From: Bryum argenteum
Lineage: Eukaryota; Streptophyta; Bryopsida; Bryales; Bryaceae
Reading direction: 5' to 3'
Assembly: GCA_037043015.1 (NCBI GenBank)
Contig: CM073323.1
Coordinates: 4,092,001-4,156,000, forward strand
Length of the DNA: 64,000 nucleotides
The notes beneath the pieces are model-generated. The model worked only from the letters and a program-made list of their open reading frames with translations, was not told the origin of the DNA and searched no databases. A program made the translations under genes and the position numbers. Shown piece by piece: positions 35,476 to 46,075 of this stretch; within the stretch, counting starts at the first letter, position 1, and the number at the start of each line of letters is the position of its first letter.

Positions 35476-36802
35476 ATGAGGGACGATGTTGCGTTGTCGT
35501 TTGATGGCGCGGATCCTTACAGAACAGGCGCCAACAGGAGGACCGGGGCAGCGATGAACGGGATGCAGAGCGGAGGACCAGGCGGAGGCTCCTCGGCCTT
35601 GCCTTTCATGTCCTTCGACTTGGGAGCTGCGTCGTCTGCGCCTCCCCCTCGATTGGGCAACATTGGTGGTGGCTATGGTGGCGGTGGTGGAGGATTCGGT
35701 GCATTTGAGGATGAAGCCCCCCTTCTCGAAGGTCCGCGATCTTCCATTTTGTAGCTCATTGGGGTTTCTGTTACCCCGCAATCTGATTCGTGGCGATCGT
35801 TCGCCTCGTCTATGATCCTCCAAATTTTTTAGCTCTCCTCCCACTTTAGGGTTGCTGGATCAGCTGTTGCGAACCTGCACTTTGATCTTGTGTCTCCACT
35901 TCTTGAAGGTTAGCTCAGTCAAGGAATTTAGGGTTTTGAATAAGTTGTTGGTAACCCGGATATTCGGTGTTGGCAATGCAGAGCTTGGGATAAACATTCC
36001 TCAGATTACGAGAAGAACGTTGACAGTCTTGAACCCGTTTCGGATGAACCCCGATTTACATGAAGATGCAGATCTATCAGGGCCGATTATATTCTACATG
36101 TTGTTTGGTCTCTGTCAGCTATTAGGAGGTAAAGTGCACTTCGGCGTGATTTTAGGATGGACAACACTCGCGTCTCTGTTCCTGTACACAATCTTCAACC
36201 TCTTGGCTGGGAAAAATGGCAGCCTCGACTTCTATCGATGTGTCAGCATTGTTGGATACTGTCAAATTCCCATGGTGCTTCTCTCGGCATTCTCCATCTT
36301 CCTACCAAGGTCAGTGGCATCTCACCTTTAGCAAGATAAATCGATCATCACTGAGGAGCATTCACAATCTACTGATGGTGCAAGCTAGATGGTGATTACC
36401 TCTATAATTCAGCTGTTCTGAGTGGTTTTCAATTTTGAGAGGACAGCTTAGATTGTTGAAATTTGAAGTAGTAGGGTTTTGATCATGAGCTTATACTAGC
36501 TTGACTCCTCAAATCGGCGTTTATAATGGTTTTTTATGGAGTTCTCTTGGAGTGGTTCAAGTAGCTTATTGCATTTGAGTCACATGCTTCTTGCCTCAGT
36601 CGCCAATGGAGTTGTGCATTTTTGGGGGCTGTGCAGGGGGATCTTCAAATATGCGCTGGGAATTTTGACGGTATTGTGGTGTACTCGATCATGTACAAGC
36701 CTGATGGCTGTTCTTGTACCGCATGCGGAGGAACACAGGTCGTTGGTGGCCTATCCCTGTGGCTTGATATATGCCGCATTTTCCCTTCTTGTCATTTTCT
36801 AA
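35476..36802 (+). CDS. YIP1-family membrane protein (YIPF5/7-like), three exons
   Basis: Inferred exons are 35476-35731, 35982-36309 and 36637-36802, giving 249 aa in frame, close to the usual ~250-260. Yip1/YIPF5 proteins are five-pass ER/Golgi membrane proteins that bind Rab GTPases and act in ER-to-Golgi vesicle traffic. The N-terminal ~85 residues are cytosolic and Gly-rich, ending in the typical acidic EDEAPLLEELGIN. Then come TLTVLNPFRM and hydrophobic spans including GPIIFYMLFGLCQLLGG, FGVILGWTTLASLFLYTIF, CQIPMVLLSAFSIFLP and LVAYPCGLIYAAFSLLVIF at the C terminus. Start ATG 35476 is the first in-frame Met. The Harbinger-like element just upstream leaves very little room for an ancestral promoter. 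Confidence 0.92.
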
Positions 36803-37351
36803 CCACGTCCTCTTTTCCACTTTAGTAGACTCAAAAGTGACGATGATTCTCAGGATGACTATGTCTACAGAAAATCTCGTGAAGTCTTTCTAGCATTTAA
36901 TGTTCCTTTTGCTCGAGACAATTCAGTGAGTATTGAGGTAAAATTCTGTAGCAACACAGTCTAATATGAACACTCCAGAGTGTCCATTTCCATCACCATA
37001 GGTCCTTATAAGTGGTTACGGTAGGAGCAATCAGAATGGACAGCATGTAGATATGAGTTTCACAGGATTTCCAGGAGCATGAGCTTCAAATATCTTCAGA
37101 ATAGTCATACAGATCCAGATGAACCTGTTTACTTGTGCTCATTCTGTCCTCACTCCAGTAGTTTTTGTTACGTAGGTGAATGATATGATAGAAAACATTG
37201 GAAATTTTGTATTATTTTGTGACCAAGATGTACAGTGACGCAGTTAGTAGAGCTAACTACAGGTCTGAGGGTTAGTCGTCATCGCACATCTCATGAATTA
37301 TGAGGATGATAGATTATTGACGCTACGTAAACCACTCACTAATCTAGAATT
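36803..37351. other. Intergenic between convergent YIP1 and alpha-tubulin genes
   Basis: No coding region recognised. It should hold both 3' UTRs. Short frames here are not conserved-looking. Confidence 0.5.
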
Positions 37352-39193
37352 CTAATATTCCTCACCCTCGTCTTCACCATCACCTTCTGTTGAATCAGCG
37401 CCTACCTCCTCATAGTCTTTCTCTAGCGCTGCTAAATCCTCTCTGGCCTCTGAAAACTCGCCCTCCTCCATCCCCTCACCAACATACCAATGCACAAATG
37501 CTCGCTTCGCGTACATCAAATCGAACTTGTGATCCAAGCGGGAGAATACTTCAGCCACACTGGTACTGTTGGCTATCATGCACACTGCCCGCTGCACCTT
37601 CGCTAGATCTCCTCCGGGAACCACCGTCGGTGGCTGGTAGTTGATACCCACCTACAGTATCACCAACCACATTTATTAGATTTAGGCATGAATGCAATCA
37701 AGCTTTTGTCAGTGAAGATTCAATGAACAAGTGCGAACCTTGAAGCCTGTGGGGCACCAGTCCACGAACTGGATGGTGCGCTTGGTCTTGATGGTACCAA
37801 CGGACGCGTTCACATCCTTAGGCACAACGTCACCGCGGTACATCATGGCACAAGCGATGTACTTCCCATGGCGAGGGTCGCACTTGGCCATCATACTCGA
37901 CGGTTCGAACACGCTGTTGCTGAGCTCCGACACTGACAATTGCTCGTGATAGGCCTTTTCTGCTGAGATGACTGGCGCATACGACGACAACATGAAGTGG
38001 ATTCGTGGATATGGGACCAAATTGGTCTGGAAATTCGTCAGATCCATGTTCAATGCGCCATCGAATCGCAAGGAGGCTGTCAACGACGACATCACCTGAG
38101 CAATGACAATCGCCACTTTCAGGGCACCATCCCTCTTGAAGAAATGGAATGATGGAGAGAATGAATTGGCACCTGGGTGATGAGACGGTTCAAGTTGGTG
38201 TAGGTGGGGCGCTCGATGTCCAAGCTGCGGCGGCAGATGTCGTAAATGGCTTCGTTGTCGTACATGACGGACACCTCCGTGTGCTCTAGCAGCGAGTGAC
38301 ACGACAAGATGCTGTTGTAAGGCTCGACCACGGCGCCCGACACCTGCGGGCTCGGGAAGATGCACATGGACAGCTTCGACTTCTTCCCGTAGTCTACCGA
38401 CAGCCGCTCCAGCAGCAGTGATCCCAGCCCCGACCCTGTGCCCCCGCCCACAGCGTGGTACACCATGAACCCCTGCAGCCCCGTGCACATGTCCGCCAGC
38501 TTCCGGATTCGGTCCAGCGCCAAATCCACAATCTCCTTCCCAACTGCAAATCATGCATTCTCAACTCAACGATCCAAGACTTTCGAAGGATACTGACTTA
38601 TGACAAGGTACAGGTATTCGAATCCAGGTACCGAAGAAGTAGGCAGAGCAGTTAGAGAACAGCTGCTGTGGGTAGAGGATGACGAGAACTGCAGTCTGTC
38701 CTGTCCTAACTTTTGTTCGTGGATGTGAAATTGAGGATTCTATGCAGGCTCAGATTGCGAGAGGTCGTACTGGTGTAGTGGCCGCGAGCGAAGTTGTTAG
38801 CAGCATCTTCCTTGCCACTAATGAGCTGCTCGGGATGGAACAATTGGCGGTACGTGCCAGTGCGAACTTCGTCGATCACCGTGGGCTCCAAGTCCAGAAA
38901 CACACAGCGAGGCACATGCTTCCCGGCTCCCGTTTCGCTGAAGAACGTGTTGAAGGCGTCGTCTCCTCCTCCCACAGTCTTGTCACTCGGCATCTGCCCA
39001 TCCGGCTGCACGCACACCACAATCCACAACAAACTGCAGTCATTACCATGACTTCCATGTCGACCAATATTATCAATCACAATCATGAAGAGAATGTGAC
39101 CTGGATGCCATGCTCAAGGCAGAAGAGCTCCCAACAGGCATTGCCAAGTTGGATGCCGGCTTGACCAATGTGGATAGACAGGCATTCTCTCAT
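37352..39193 (-). CDS. TUA: Alpha-tubulin, five exons, with Asn at the catalytic Glu254 position
   Basis: Minus-strand exons are 39193-39101, 39005-38771, 38543-38173, 38095-37739 and 37651-37352, giving 451 aa in frame, the standard length. Alpha-tubulin pairs with beta-tubulin to build microtubules. Landmarks present: MREC start, QMPSDK (Lys40), GGGTGSG nucleotide loop, [42 protein letters not shown] and an acidic C terminus ending EGEEY with the detyrosination-site Tyr. The protein is more divergent than typical plant isotypes ([30 protein letters not shown]). Residue 254, Glu in the usual LTEFQTN or VNEFQTN, is Asn here (DLTNFQTN; codon at 38033-38035). No stop or frameshift is visible, so a functional specialised isotype, perhaps for sperm or other stable microtubules, is more likely than a pseudogene. 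Confidence 0.95.
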
Positions 39194-39591
39194 AGTGAAG
39201 TGACGAAATCAATCAAAAGCTACAGATATTTCGGAGGCGTACAATCCGGAGATTAAAGTGATCTGAAATGTCAACGAACAGGTAAGTAGATGCTAATCAA
39301 ACAAGCTAGCTTAATTAGTATTGAATTGGATCGTTAAGAAGAAGAGTGGGGAGTGAATGAATGAGTGAGGAGGGAGGAGAAGACTAATTATAGGTACGGA
39401 ATTCAACTGCTTCACGGTCTTCTCGCGGTTGCAACTTCCACAAGGCAGATAGATTCCTGCTGCCGAATCTGTCGATCTCGGGATCTGAGGGGGTGCCAAA
39501 CTGCTGACAGCTGAATCAGTGGTAACTGAATCAACCGCTTCATTCGTGCATCTTATGTTTTGTTCCCCGCCGTTCTCCACAACAGCGTTCG
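39194..39591 (-). promoter_or_regulatory. Upstream region of the alpha-tubulin gene
   Basis: About 400 bp between the tubulin start codon and a TTAA-flanked element. No convincing TATA box was found. Short frames here look non-coding. Confidence 0.35.
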
Positions 39592-39595
39592 TTAA

Positions 39596-39942
39596 CAGGT
39601 CTGAAACGGGCAGCCCAAAATTGGATCACAGCATCTTTTGGACTTGGGCACCATGAATAGTGCACTTTTGGAACAAGGGCATCATGAATGCACCAATCAA
39701 TGATGAGCTTGCAACCTCCTACAAGGTTATGTATAACCCCAACCTACCTACCACAATCATTTCAAAGCACAAAATCATTCATATAAATTGTGATTTGAAT
39801 TGTGAAATTTCACTTTTTGAATGCATCAGAAGAAGGTGACCAATTTAACATCAAAATATAAGTGAAATGTTGAGTACAGTGAGAGCTACAGGGAAGATTC
39901 TGTTGGAATCATGCCCCTCGGGCTTGCTTGGGCTTTTAAGGG
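39596..39942. mobile_element. TTAA-flanked MITE, piggyBac-like, copy 4
   Basis: About 90% alike to copy 3 over nearly its whole length. It is flanked by TTAA at 39592-39595 and 39943-39946. The right end CTTTTAAGGG is intact. The left end has lost most of the CCCTTAAACG terminus by a short internal deletion just after the first C. It lies about 400 bp upstream of the alpha-tubulin start codon. Confidence 0.78.
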
Positions 39943-39946
39943 TTAA

Positions 39947-41550
39947 GCTTTGTAGGGCTATTATACAACTTCTCTAACACTTTGGACCTCTCTAACACTT
40001 TGGACCTCTGTAACACTTTGGAGAGAGAGAGGGTCCTAATCGGGTCGATTTGCTATAAAAATATGTTGTTTTTTACAAGAACTGTATCTTCGACTCATTA
40101 TATCTCAAGATCTCAAAAAGTATCTCTCAAAATTGGTGGGTAGAATAATAAGACCATCATAAACAATATCCTATGGTTGGATTTTCCAAGATCAATTTTT
40201 TGAGAGAATCATTCACGGATTCAGATATACTCGTCCTAGAGGTGCAGTATAGAGCTTCTCCATTAGGGGTCAATAAGATCTTTAGGAATTTTTGTAACTA
40301 ACTTCCACTAATTATATTCTAAGCGACAAATTATTCATAGATTTTTTTTCTTGTAATTTGAGAATTTATCAAGCTAATTTCACCATTTTTAAAAGACAAA
40401 TTTTTGTTTTAAAAATGGTGACATAGGGAGAGAGTTTGTAGTGACTTATTTCTAGTGATGCAAGATTGCTTCTTTGAATTGTATTTATAATGACATGATT
40501 ATAAGTTTTTATATTTGCCACTTTTTTTATAATAACCACTAATCTACTACTTAAGCTATAGTATTGCTTGTTATACTAGACAAAGTCTAAAGAAAAGTGA
40601 AAAATGTAATTTTTTTATGTAATTAGAAGCAAATTAATTGGCACTCTTGGGTCACAAGGAAGAAGTCACTGCAGACGAACAAATAGTCTTTTTTATTTCA
40701 TTTCATAATAGTATTTGCAACCGTTTTTATGAGAAGTTGCTCAAGTTAAGCAACCTCCTAGAACTTGCTCTACAAGAAGATAAGCAACATTATCAGAATA
40801 GTAAGTAAGAATAGTAAGTAACGTTACTTTAGAATCATTTTGAGGTTGAAAAATATTTAGAGCAAGTTTAAGACCATTGCTTCACTTGCGCATCGTTGAC
40901 AAAAAAACGTCGCAAAAAACGTTAAAACCCTCTTTTCTTCTAGTAGTGATATATTTAAGTAACAATATTCAAAGTTTTAAAGGTTCAAACTAAACTATCA
41001 TATTTTCCATATTCTACTACAATTTGGGGTGATTTTCAACGTTTATTTCTCAAATGATGCTTAAGTAAAGCAACGTTTTGAAACTTGCTTAAACAACGCT
41101 CTTACGATAATGAGCAACATTATTTATAATTTCGTAGATTCGGGGTTGAGAACGTTGCTTGCCCAAGTTCCAGAACATTGCTAAACTCTGGACAACAACA
41201 TTTACATAAAACAACCTTGGTAACATTGCAAACTCCTTTCTATTCTAGTAGAGATAAAAAGCTCATAAAGTCCACATATTCATAGCAAACACATGAGGAG
41301 TTGCTTTCATGATGTACATTTGCCTCAATCCATTAATGTTGATATTTGGTCAAACCAACGCTTATACTGGAACACAAAATTGAAAAAAATAAATAAATTC
41401 ATATGTTAAATTACTCTGAACTTGTTGGTATCTGATTCAATATGGACATGAATTTTATACTTCTATGAATGAAATTTGGTGACATTCATTCTTTAACACT
41501 GAAGTATGTCACGGCCATCTTACTATTGATTTCTTCTAAAACACAATCTG
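39947..41550. other. Repeat-rich spacer with CACTA-like ends
   Basis: An 18-bp unit CTCTAACACTTTGGAC is repeated three times near 39974-40022. From 40700 to 41260 the sequence carries many GTTGCTAAA / AACGTTGC type motifs, like the CACTA element at 46076. CACTA-type right ends are seen at about 40948 (CTTCTAGTAGTG) and, decayed, at about 41257 (TTCTAGTAGAG). No matching left ends with duplications were found, so these are recorded as fragments. Confidence 0.5.
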
Positions 41551-42664
41551 AAATATGAGGAACATAAATTATAAGACTTCATTTCTCTCCTCCATGTTCT
41601 CAATAATCCATTGTATAAAGAGTAGATGGAAGAATTGTCCAAAGTTGTGGTGTGGGCTGATGGGCGATACTACTTTCCTAACCTTGCACATGGAAAATTT
41701 TGACATTGCATCGAGAAGCATGTTGGTTCTTGATAGAATGAGTGACAAGTGTTTGGAGGTCTGGTCGAGGTGAAGTGAAGAATTTCAGGAAGGAAGACAA
41801 TAAATGCTCATCTCGTGCATATGCTGAGGGACCAAAAGTTCGACTAAGGTGAAGAAGCTCTCATCGATATTGATCCTCATCAGCTTTTACGGATTCATCT
41901 TCTTGGAGCTCTCAAAATATGTCAACTCCTGGGAATTCGAGCAGTTGACTGACCCCTTCTAGCATACCATGCCGTTCCTGTCAACAAAAACGGCCGTACT
42001 GTACGATCAATATGAATTACGGGGGAATTTGTGAGGTTCACGAGGATAAAGCAGTTTTCGATAGTTGCAACTTGCTTTGTTAAGATGTTGCAAAGAGGAT
42101 ACTCGCCTAGATTACGGCAGATTCTCTAGAGCTTTCTTTAGGCATATGTTGCAGTTTCCCGGCACTTTTTGTTTCCAACGACTGTTCCTGATCATCGAAT
42201 CCCGCCATCAATGGAGGAGCAGGTTGTAGCAGTTTACACATCCGGTGTCGCAGAGAATTGCTTCCGAAGAGAATGTGGGCTTACGGTTCCAGAGAATGTG
42301 GCCTCCAGATCCCTGCATTTTGTGATTACTGTTCACTCCATGGGACGTGCAACGATCTCAGGTCGGAGAACAGGGTTGCGAAGAGAGGATCTGTGCAATC
42401 TTGATTGGCTCCTGAAATTTCCCCTTTAGTTTGAAATTAGATAACTGATTTCTTGTTTCCCCCTCCTCGCAGGATTTGAGGACGCCGGCGTTGACATGAG
42501 TCTTCGGCACTCGGCGCTCACCTTTGGATTCTTCAACATGATTCAAGCCACGGCTGATTTACTTGGACATGATACAGCTGATCTCTACTCGCTCAGGAGT
42601 TCAGTGAGAAAGTGCCGAGACGGAATGCTCGATTCTGCCGGAGGGGAAGTAGACGATCAGCGTC
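41551..42664 (+). promoter_or_regulatory. Upstream region and possible 5'-UTR intron of the USP-like gene
   Basis: No conserved coding sequence. A plausible leader intron runs from the GT at 42361 to the pyrimidine-rich acceptor ending at 42472 (CCCCTCCTCGCAG). A start codon at 42665 follows after a further 190 bp. Confidence 0.4.
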
Positions 42665-43936
42665 ATGTCGAGAGGTGTAGCTCCAGACAATGATTTTATA
42701 GCAAGAGCCAGTCATGACTCGGGAACGAAACTCGAGGAATACAGGACATCTTCGAAGCTGCAAGTTGCACAGAGTCCTGTGGAACAATGGTTTCGAGTGG
42801 CGTCCCCCTTCCGAAACTTGCTCGGTTTCCTGAAGCCACAGACGGGGCTCTCAAGCTTGCACAATTCTGAGAGCCCGCACGCTACAGAGAATGCGAGTCT
42901 CACTTTGGGTGTTTGGAAGCAGGATTCAGGTGGTGAGCTTAGCAGCCAGGCACAAGGTGTTGTGGTAGTGGCATTCAACGCGCATGTGAAAGACGTACCG
43001 CATGGGGGGATTTTGTGGGCGATGGAGCACGTCCTCAAGAGCGGGGACACTCTCATGATCGTCTCCGTGTTGGACTCGGTGCGTGGGCCAATGGGATACA
43101 GAGTGAAGCTCAGGGACCCGAAGTGGTTGAGTTTGAATCAGAACCTCTTGGAGGCGGAGGCTCAGCAAACGATGAAGGAGTGGAAGAGTTTTCCGGAATT
43201 GGAGCGGAGATGCACGGAGGGTGGTGTGAAGCTGGTGGTGATGGTGAAAGCCGCTAAACGGAGTGAGTTTGCCGTTTGCGAAGAAGCCATGAAGTTAGGC
43301 GCGTACCACGTGGTGCTTGACAGCAGCTTGAAGAAGCGGCACCGAGAATTTTATTTGCACAATTTGTCGTGCAACGTGACAAGGATGCGCAGGCACGGGG
43401 GCGTCGATGTGATTCGGCCCACATTGGACATGGCCATGTTGATGGGCCTGGTGCCGCACGGGATGAAGTCTCCGAACTCGGTTATTCCTAAGCCAAGACT
43501 GAGCTATGGAGAGCAGATTGACGAGTTTGAGATTACCTTGAAACCCAAGTACTCTTCTCCATCACCAAAGGAATCCAGATTACGTCTAGCAAACGCACGC
43601 GATCTTTCAAGCTCTTCGACTTCGTCAGTTCCAAGCCTTGTGAGCGCGCGGTCCTTCACATCAAGCTCCAACTACGACATGGAGGACGACCTCTTCAGCA
43701 TCTTCCACGGCTCCATTCGCCACAATGACTTGTTTAGCGTTGTAGTACCTCCCTCGGCTGGGTACGAAAGCGACGACCTCTTTAGCATTGGCAACGCTTC
43801 CTCACGACACACATTGTCAGCTGCTCCTCCGCAACAACTGGACTTCCACCACAACCATAACCTCTCGTTTTCAAACCAACCCTTGCTGTTCAAATCTCCC
43901 GACTCTATACAGGACGAGGCAACACTGAAGGAATAG
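42665..43936 (+). CDS. Universal-stress-protein-like (adenine nucleotide alpha-hydrolase fold) protein
   Basis: Single open exon of 423 aa. Residues about 95-265 resemble the USP-like domain found in plants: GVVVVAFNAHVK, GGILWAMEHVLKSGDTLMIVSVLD, then a long helix and VKLVVMVKAAKR, followed by AMKLGAYHVVLDSSLKK and NLSCNVTRMRR. The classic Gly-rich ATP-binding motif near the end of the fold is not evident, so nucleotide binding is uncertain. The C-terminal ~140 residues are Ser-rich and contain three DDLFSI/DLFSV repeats (MEDDLFSIF, HNDLFSVV, SDDLFSIG), which look like short interaction motifs. No kinase domain follows, unlike many plant USP-kinases. Confidence 0.75.
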   Translation: MSRGVAPDNDFIARASHDSGTKLEEYRTSSKLQVAQSPVEQWFRVASPFRNLLGFLKPQTGLSSLHNSESPHATENASLTLGVWKQDSGGELSSQAQGVVVVAFNAHVKDVPHGGILWAMEHVLKSGDTLMIVSVLDSVRGPMGYRVKLRDPKWLSLNQNLLEAEAQQTMKEWKSFPELERRCTEGGVKLVVMVKAAKRSEFAVCEEAMKLGAYHVVLDSSLKKRHREFYLHNLSCNVTRMRRHGGVDVIRPTLDMAMLMGLVPHGMKSPNSVIPKPRLSYGEQIDEFEITLKPKYSSPSPKESRLRLANARDLSSSSTSSVPSLVSARSFTSSSNYDMEDDLFSIFHGSIRHNDLFSVVVPPSAGYESDDLFSIGNASSRHTLSAAPPQQLDFHHNHNLSFSNQPLLFKSPDSIQDEATLKE

Positions 43937-44337
43937 GGATCCATCATCATCTTCTTTCGAGGGAGGCAATGCTTTACATGTCCGGATGAAGTTTGCGTTC
44001 ACTCAGCACTTTCATCGTCATGTGCCGAATACTGTCGACTTTTCCTTTGATCAGTGCGCCACCTTGTGCTTGTGAGGAATGATTTTGTAGCTTCCATTCG
44101 ACATTGCTTTTACTTTCATCCATAGTATTCCAGTCGATTCCAATCCGCCTTATACACTCCACGTGCAAGACAGCAGCCAAGGTTGGTGACTCCAGAACCG
44201 AGCTCTATCAAAGGCTGGTCAAGGTATGTGGAAGCAACTGAGGGCCAACGACAAGCTTGAGGCTCAATATAAGATGGCGAGCCCTGATGCCAAAGACACA
44301 ATTTTTTTTAACTTTTAGGTCTTCTTTCACATGCAAG
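43937..44337. other. Intergenic, no gene seen
   Basis: Probable 3' UTR of the USP-like gene, then spacer up to the tandem repeats. Confidence 0.4.
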
Positions 44338-44597
44338 AGGGACAGTGCGCTTCGAACGACAGTGCGATTCGATCACACGCAAGAGGGACAGTGCGCTTCG
44401 AACGACAGTGCGCTTCGATCACACGCAAGAGGGACAGTGCGCTTCGATTGATAGTGCACTTCAAGCCATATTGCGCTTCGACAGTGCACTTCGAGCCCTA
44501 TTGCAATTCGACAGTGCGCTTCGAGCCATAGGGCTCTTCCAGCTATAGGGCGCTTTGAGCGATAGGGCGCTTCGAGCGATAGTGCGCTTCGAGCGAG
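44338..44597. repeat. Higher-order tandem repeat upstream of a RING gene
   Basis: A 46-bp unit beginning AGGGACAGTGCGCTTCGAAC is repeated about 2.5 times. It then decays into shorter units of about 16-26 bp built on GACAGTGCGCTTCGA / GATAGGGCGCTTCGAGC up to about 44597. The array is open in several frames by chance of its unit length. It ends 200 bp before the RING start codon. Confidence 0.88.
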
Positions 44598-44796
44598 AGC
44601 ACGAGGGTCCGAGTAGGGTAAGCTCCTTTTCAAGGTCTGCCGAGTTTGTTTTCTTCATCTTGTTTCAGATCTCTGCTGAATTGGTTAGGACATGCTACCG
44701 GGGAGCAAAAGAGTTCATGTCTCATCCAGCATTGACCTAACGCCAATTCATATGTGAGTACAGGTTTCGTATCACAAACTTTTGGAGTGTATCATC

Positions 44797-45312
44797 ATGG
44801 ACGGGAGCGTGGAGTCAAGGGCCGGAAGTTCTAGCTATTATCTACCCAACGTACTTGAATCCGACTGCAGCATCTGCTGGGAGCCACCCATGAATCCGGT
44901 CGAGACTGCATGCGGGCACGTATTCTGCTGGCCATGCATGCATCATCACCTTCAAGGCCGAGAGATGCCATGTCCGGTTTGCGGTGCGGTGCTGAGTTGC
45001 GGGGACAGCGTAAGTCCAATAGCGGCCGACAATGGCGCACTGCTGCTGTACCTGCCAGTAGCGGAACAATTCCCCGATGATCATGAAGATAGCGGCAGTG
45101 GTTATACAATGCCAGCCGCGGAGCGATCGCATGACCATGACGATAGAAGCATCAGTAACACGGACACGCACGAGGTGGTAGAACACCGGGCCACGGAAGA
45201 GAGGCCGAACGTGCTACTTTTGTTTCGAAACAAGAAACGTCGAAAACAGCTGAAGATCAGGAGGTTGCAGAGACGGGTCCGCCGAGAGAAACGCTTGCTC
45301 CGCAATTCCTAG
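44797..45312 (+). CDS. Small RING-finger (C3HC4) E3 ligase-like protein
   Basis: 171-aa protein from ATG 44797 (MDGSVESRAG). The RING is CSIC, CGHVFCWPC and CPVC with canonical spacing, and resembles the RMA/RNF185 class (ICWEPPMNPVETACGH). That class usually has a C-terminal membrane anchor. This protein has none and instead ends in a strongly basic Arg/Lys segment (RNKKRRKQLKIRRLQRRVRR), which could be a nuclear localisation or nucleic-acid contact region. An acidic, His/Asp-rich stretch lies between. Acceptor-like sequence upstream suggests a leader intron. Confidence 0.75.
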   Translation: MDGSVESRAGSSSYYLPNVLESDCSICWEPPMNPVETACGHVFCWPCMHHHLQGREMPCPVCGAVLSCGDSVSPIAADNGALLLYLPVAEQFPDDHEDSGSGYTMPAAERSHDHDDRSISNTDTHEVVEHRATEERPNVLLLFRNKKRRKQLKIRRLQRRVRREKRLLRNS

Positions 45313-46075
45313 ACATATTCATGCCTTCCAAGACATGTGATGTGCAACAGTAGATGCCATCAACAAGCTTGTATTATGTTATAATTGTAAATGAAGAGTT
45401 TATATTTGTTCATATACTATCTCTAGTCAAATGAAAATTACCATCAATATCATTATTATGGATACTTTGTTCTTGTTTAAACTTGAGACTTCATTGGGTG
45501 AGAAGTGCACTATTGTTTCATTCATTTGCAACTTTGTGTGGTGTAAAAAGTATGATGTGTTACAAAGGAGAAAAGGTACTAGATTGTACGAATTTGTAGA
45601 ATTTATAAGGTTTGAGCTTGCTTTAGTTTGAAATCTGAGAACTATGAATGAGGTGTCAAATATGCCTTTTGGGACATGGATTACTAAGGGCCCGTGTGAT
45701 AACGACAAAAGAAAGGTGTGATTCAAAACGCACCCCGATTGCATGCATGCATTATTGAAATATTAGAAGGTTTGAAATCGCTTTAGTTTGAAATTTGAAA
45801 AGTTTGAATGAAGTACCAAATACACTTTTTGGGACATGGATGCCTGAAGAGCCTTTGTGATAGGGACAAAAATGATGTGGTGCAAAACGCACTACAATTG
45901 TTATAAGAATCAAGGATGTGCTACAAATGGTTGGCCAAATTGACGACAAAATGGTGGTAATGGTGAATGCACCTCAATCGATATAAGGTACCTCATAACA
46001 CGCATTTGTAAATATCATATTGTTTTGGAGCACATTAATTTGAAATTTGAAAAATGTAAATGAGGTGTCGAATAC

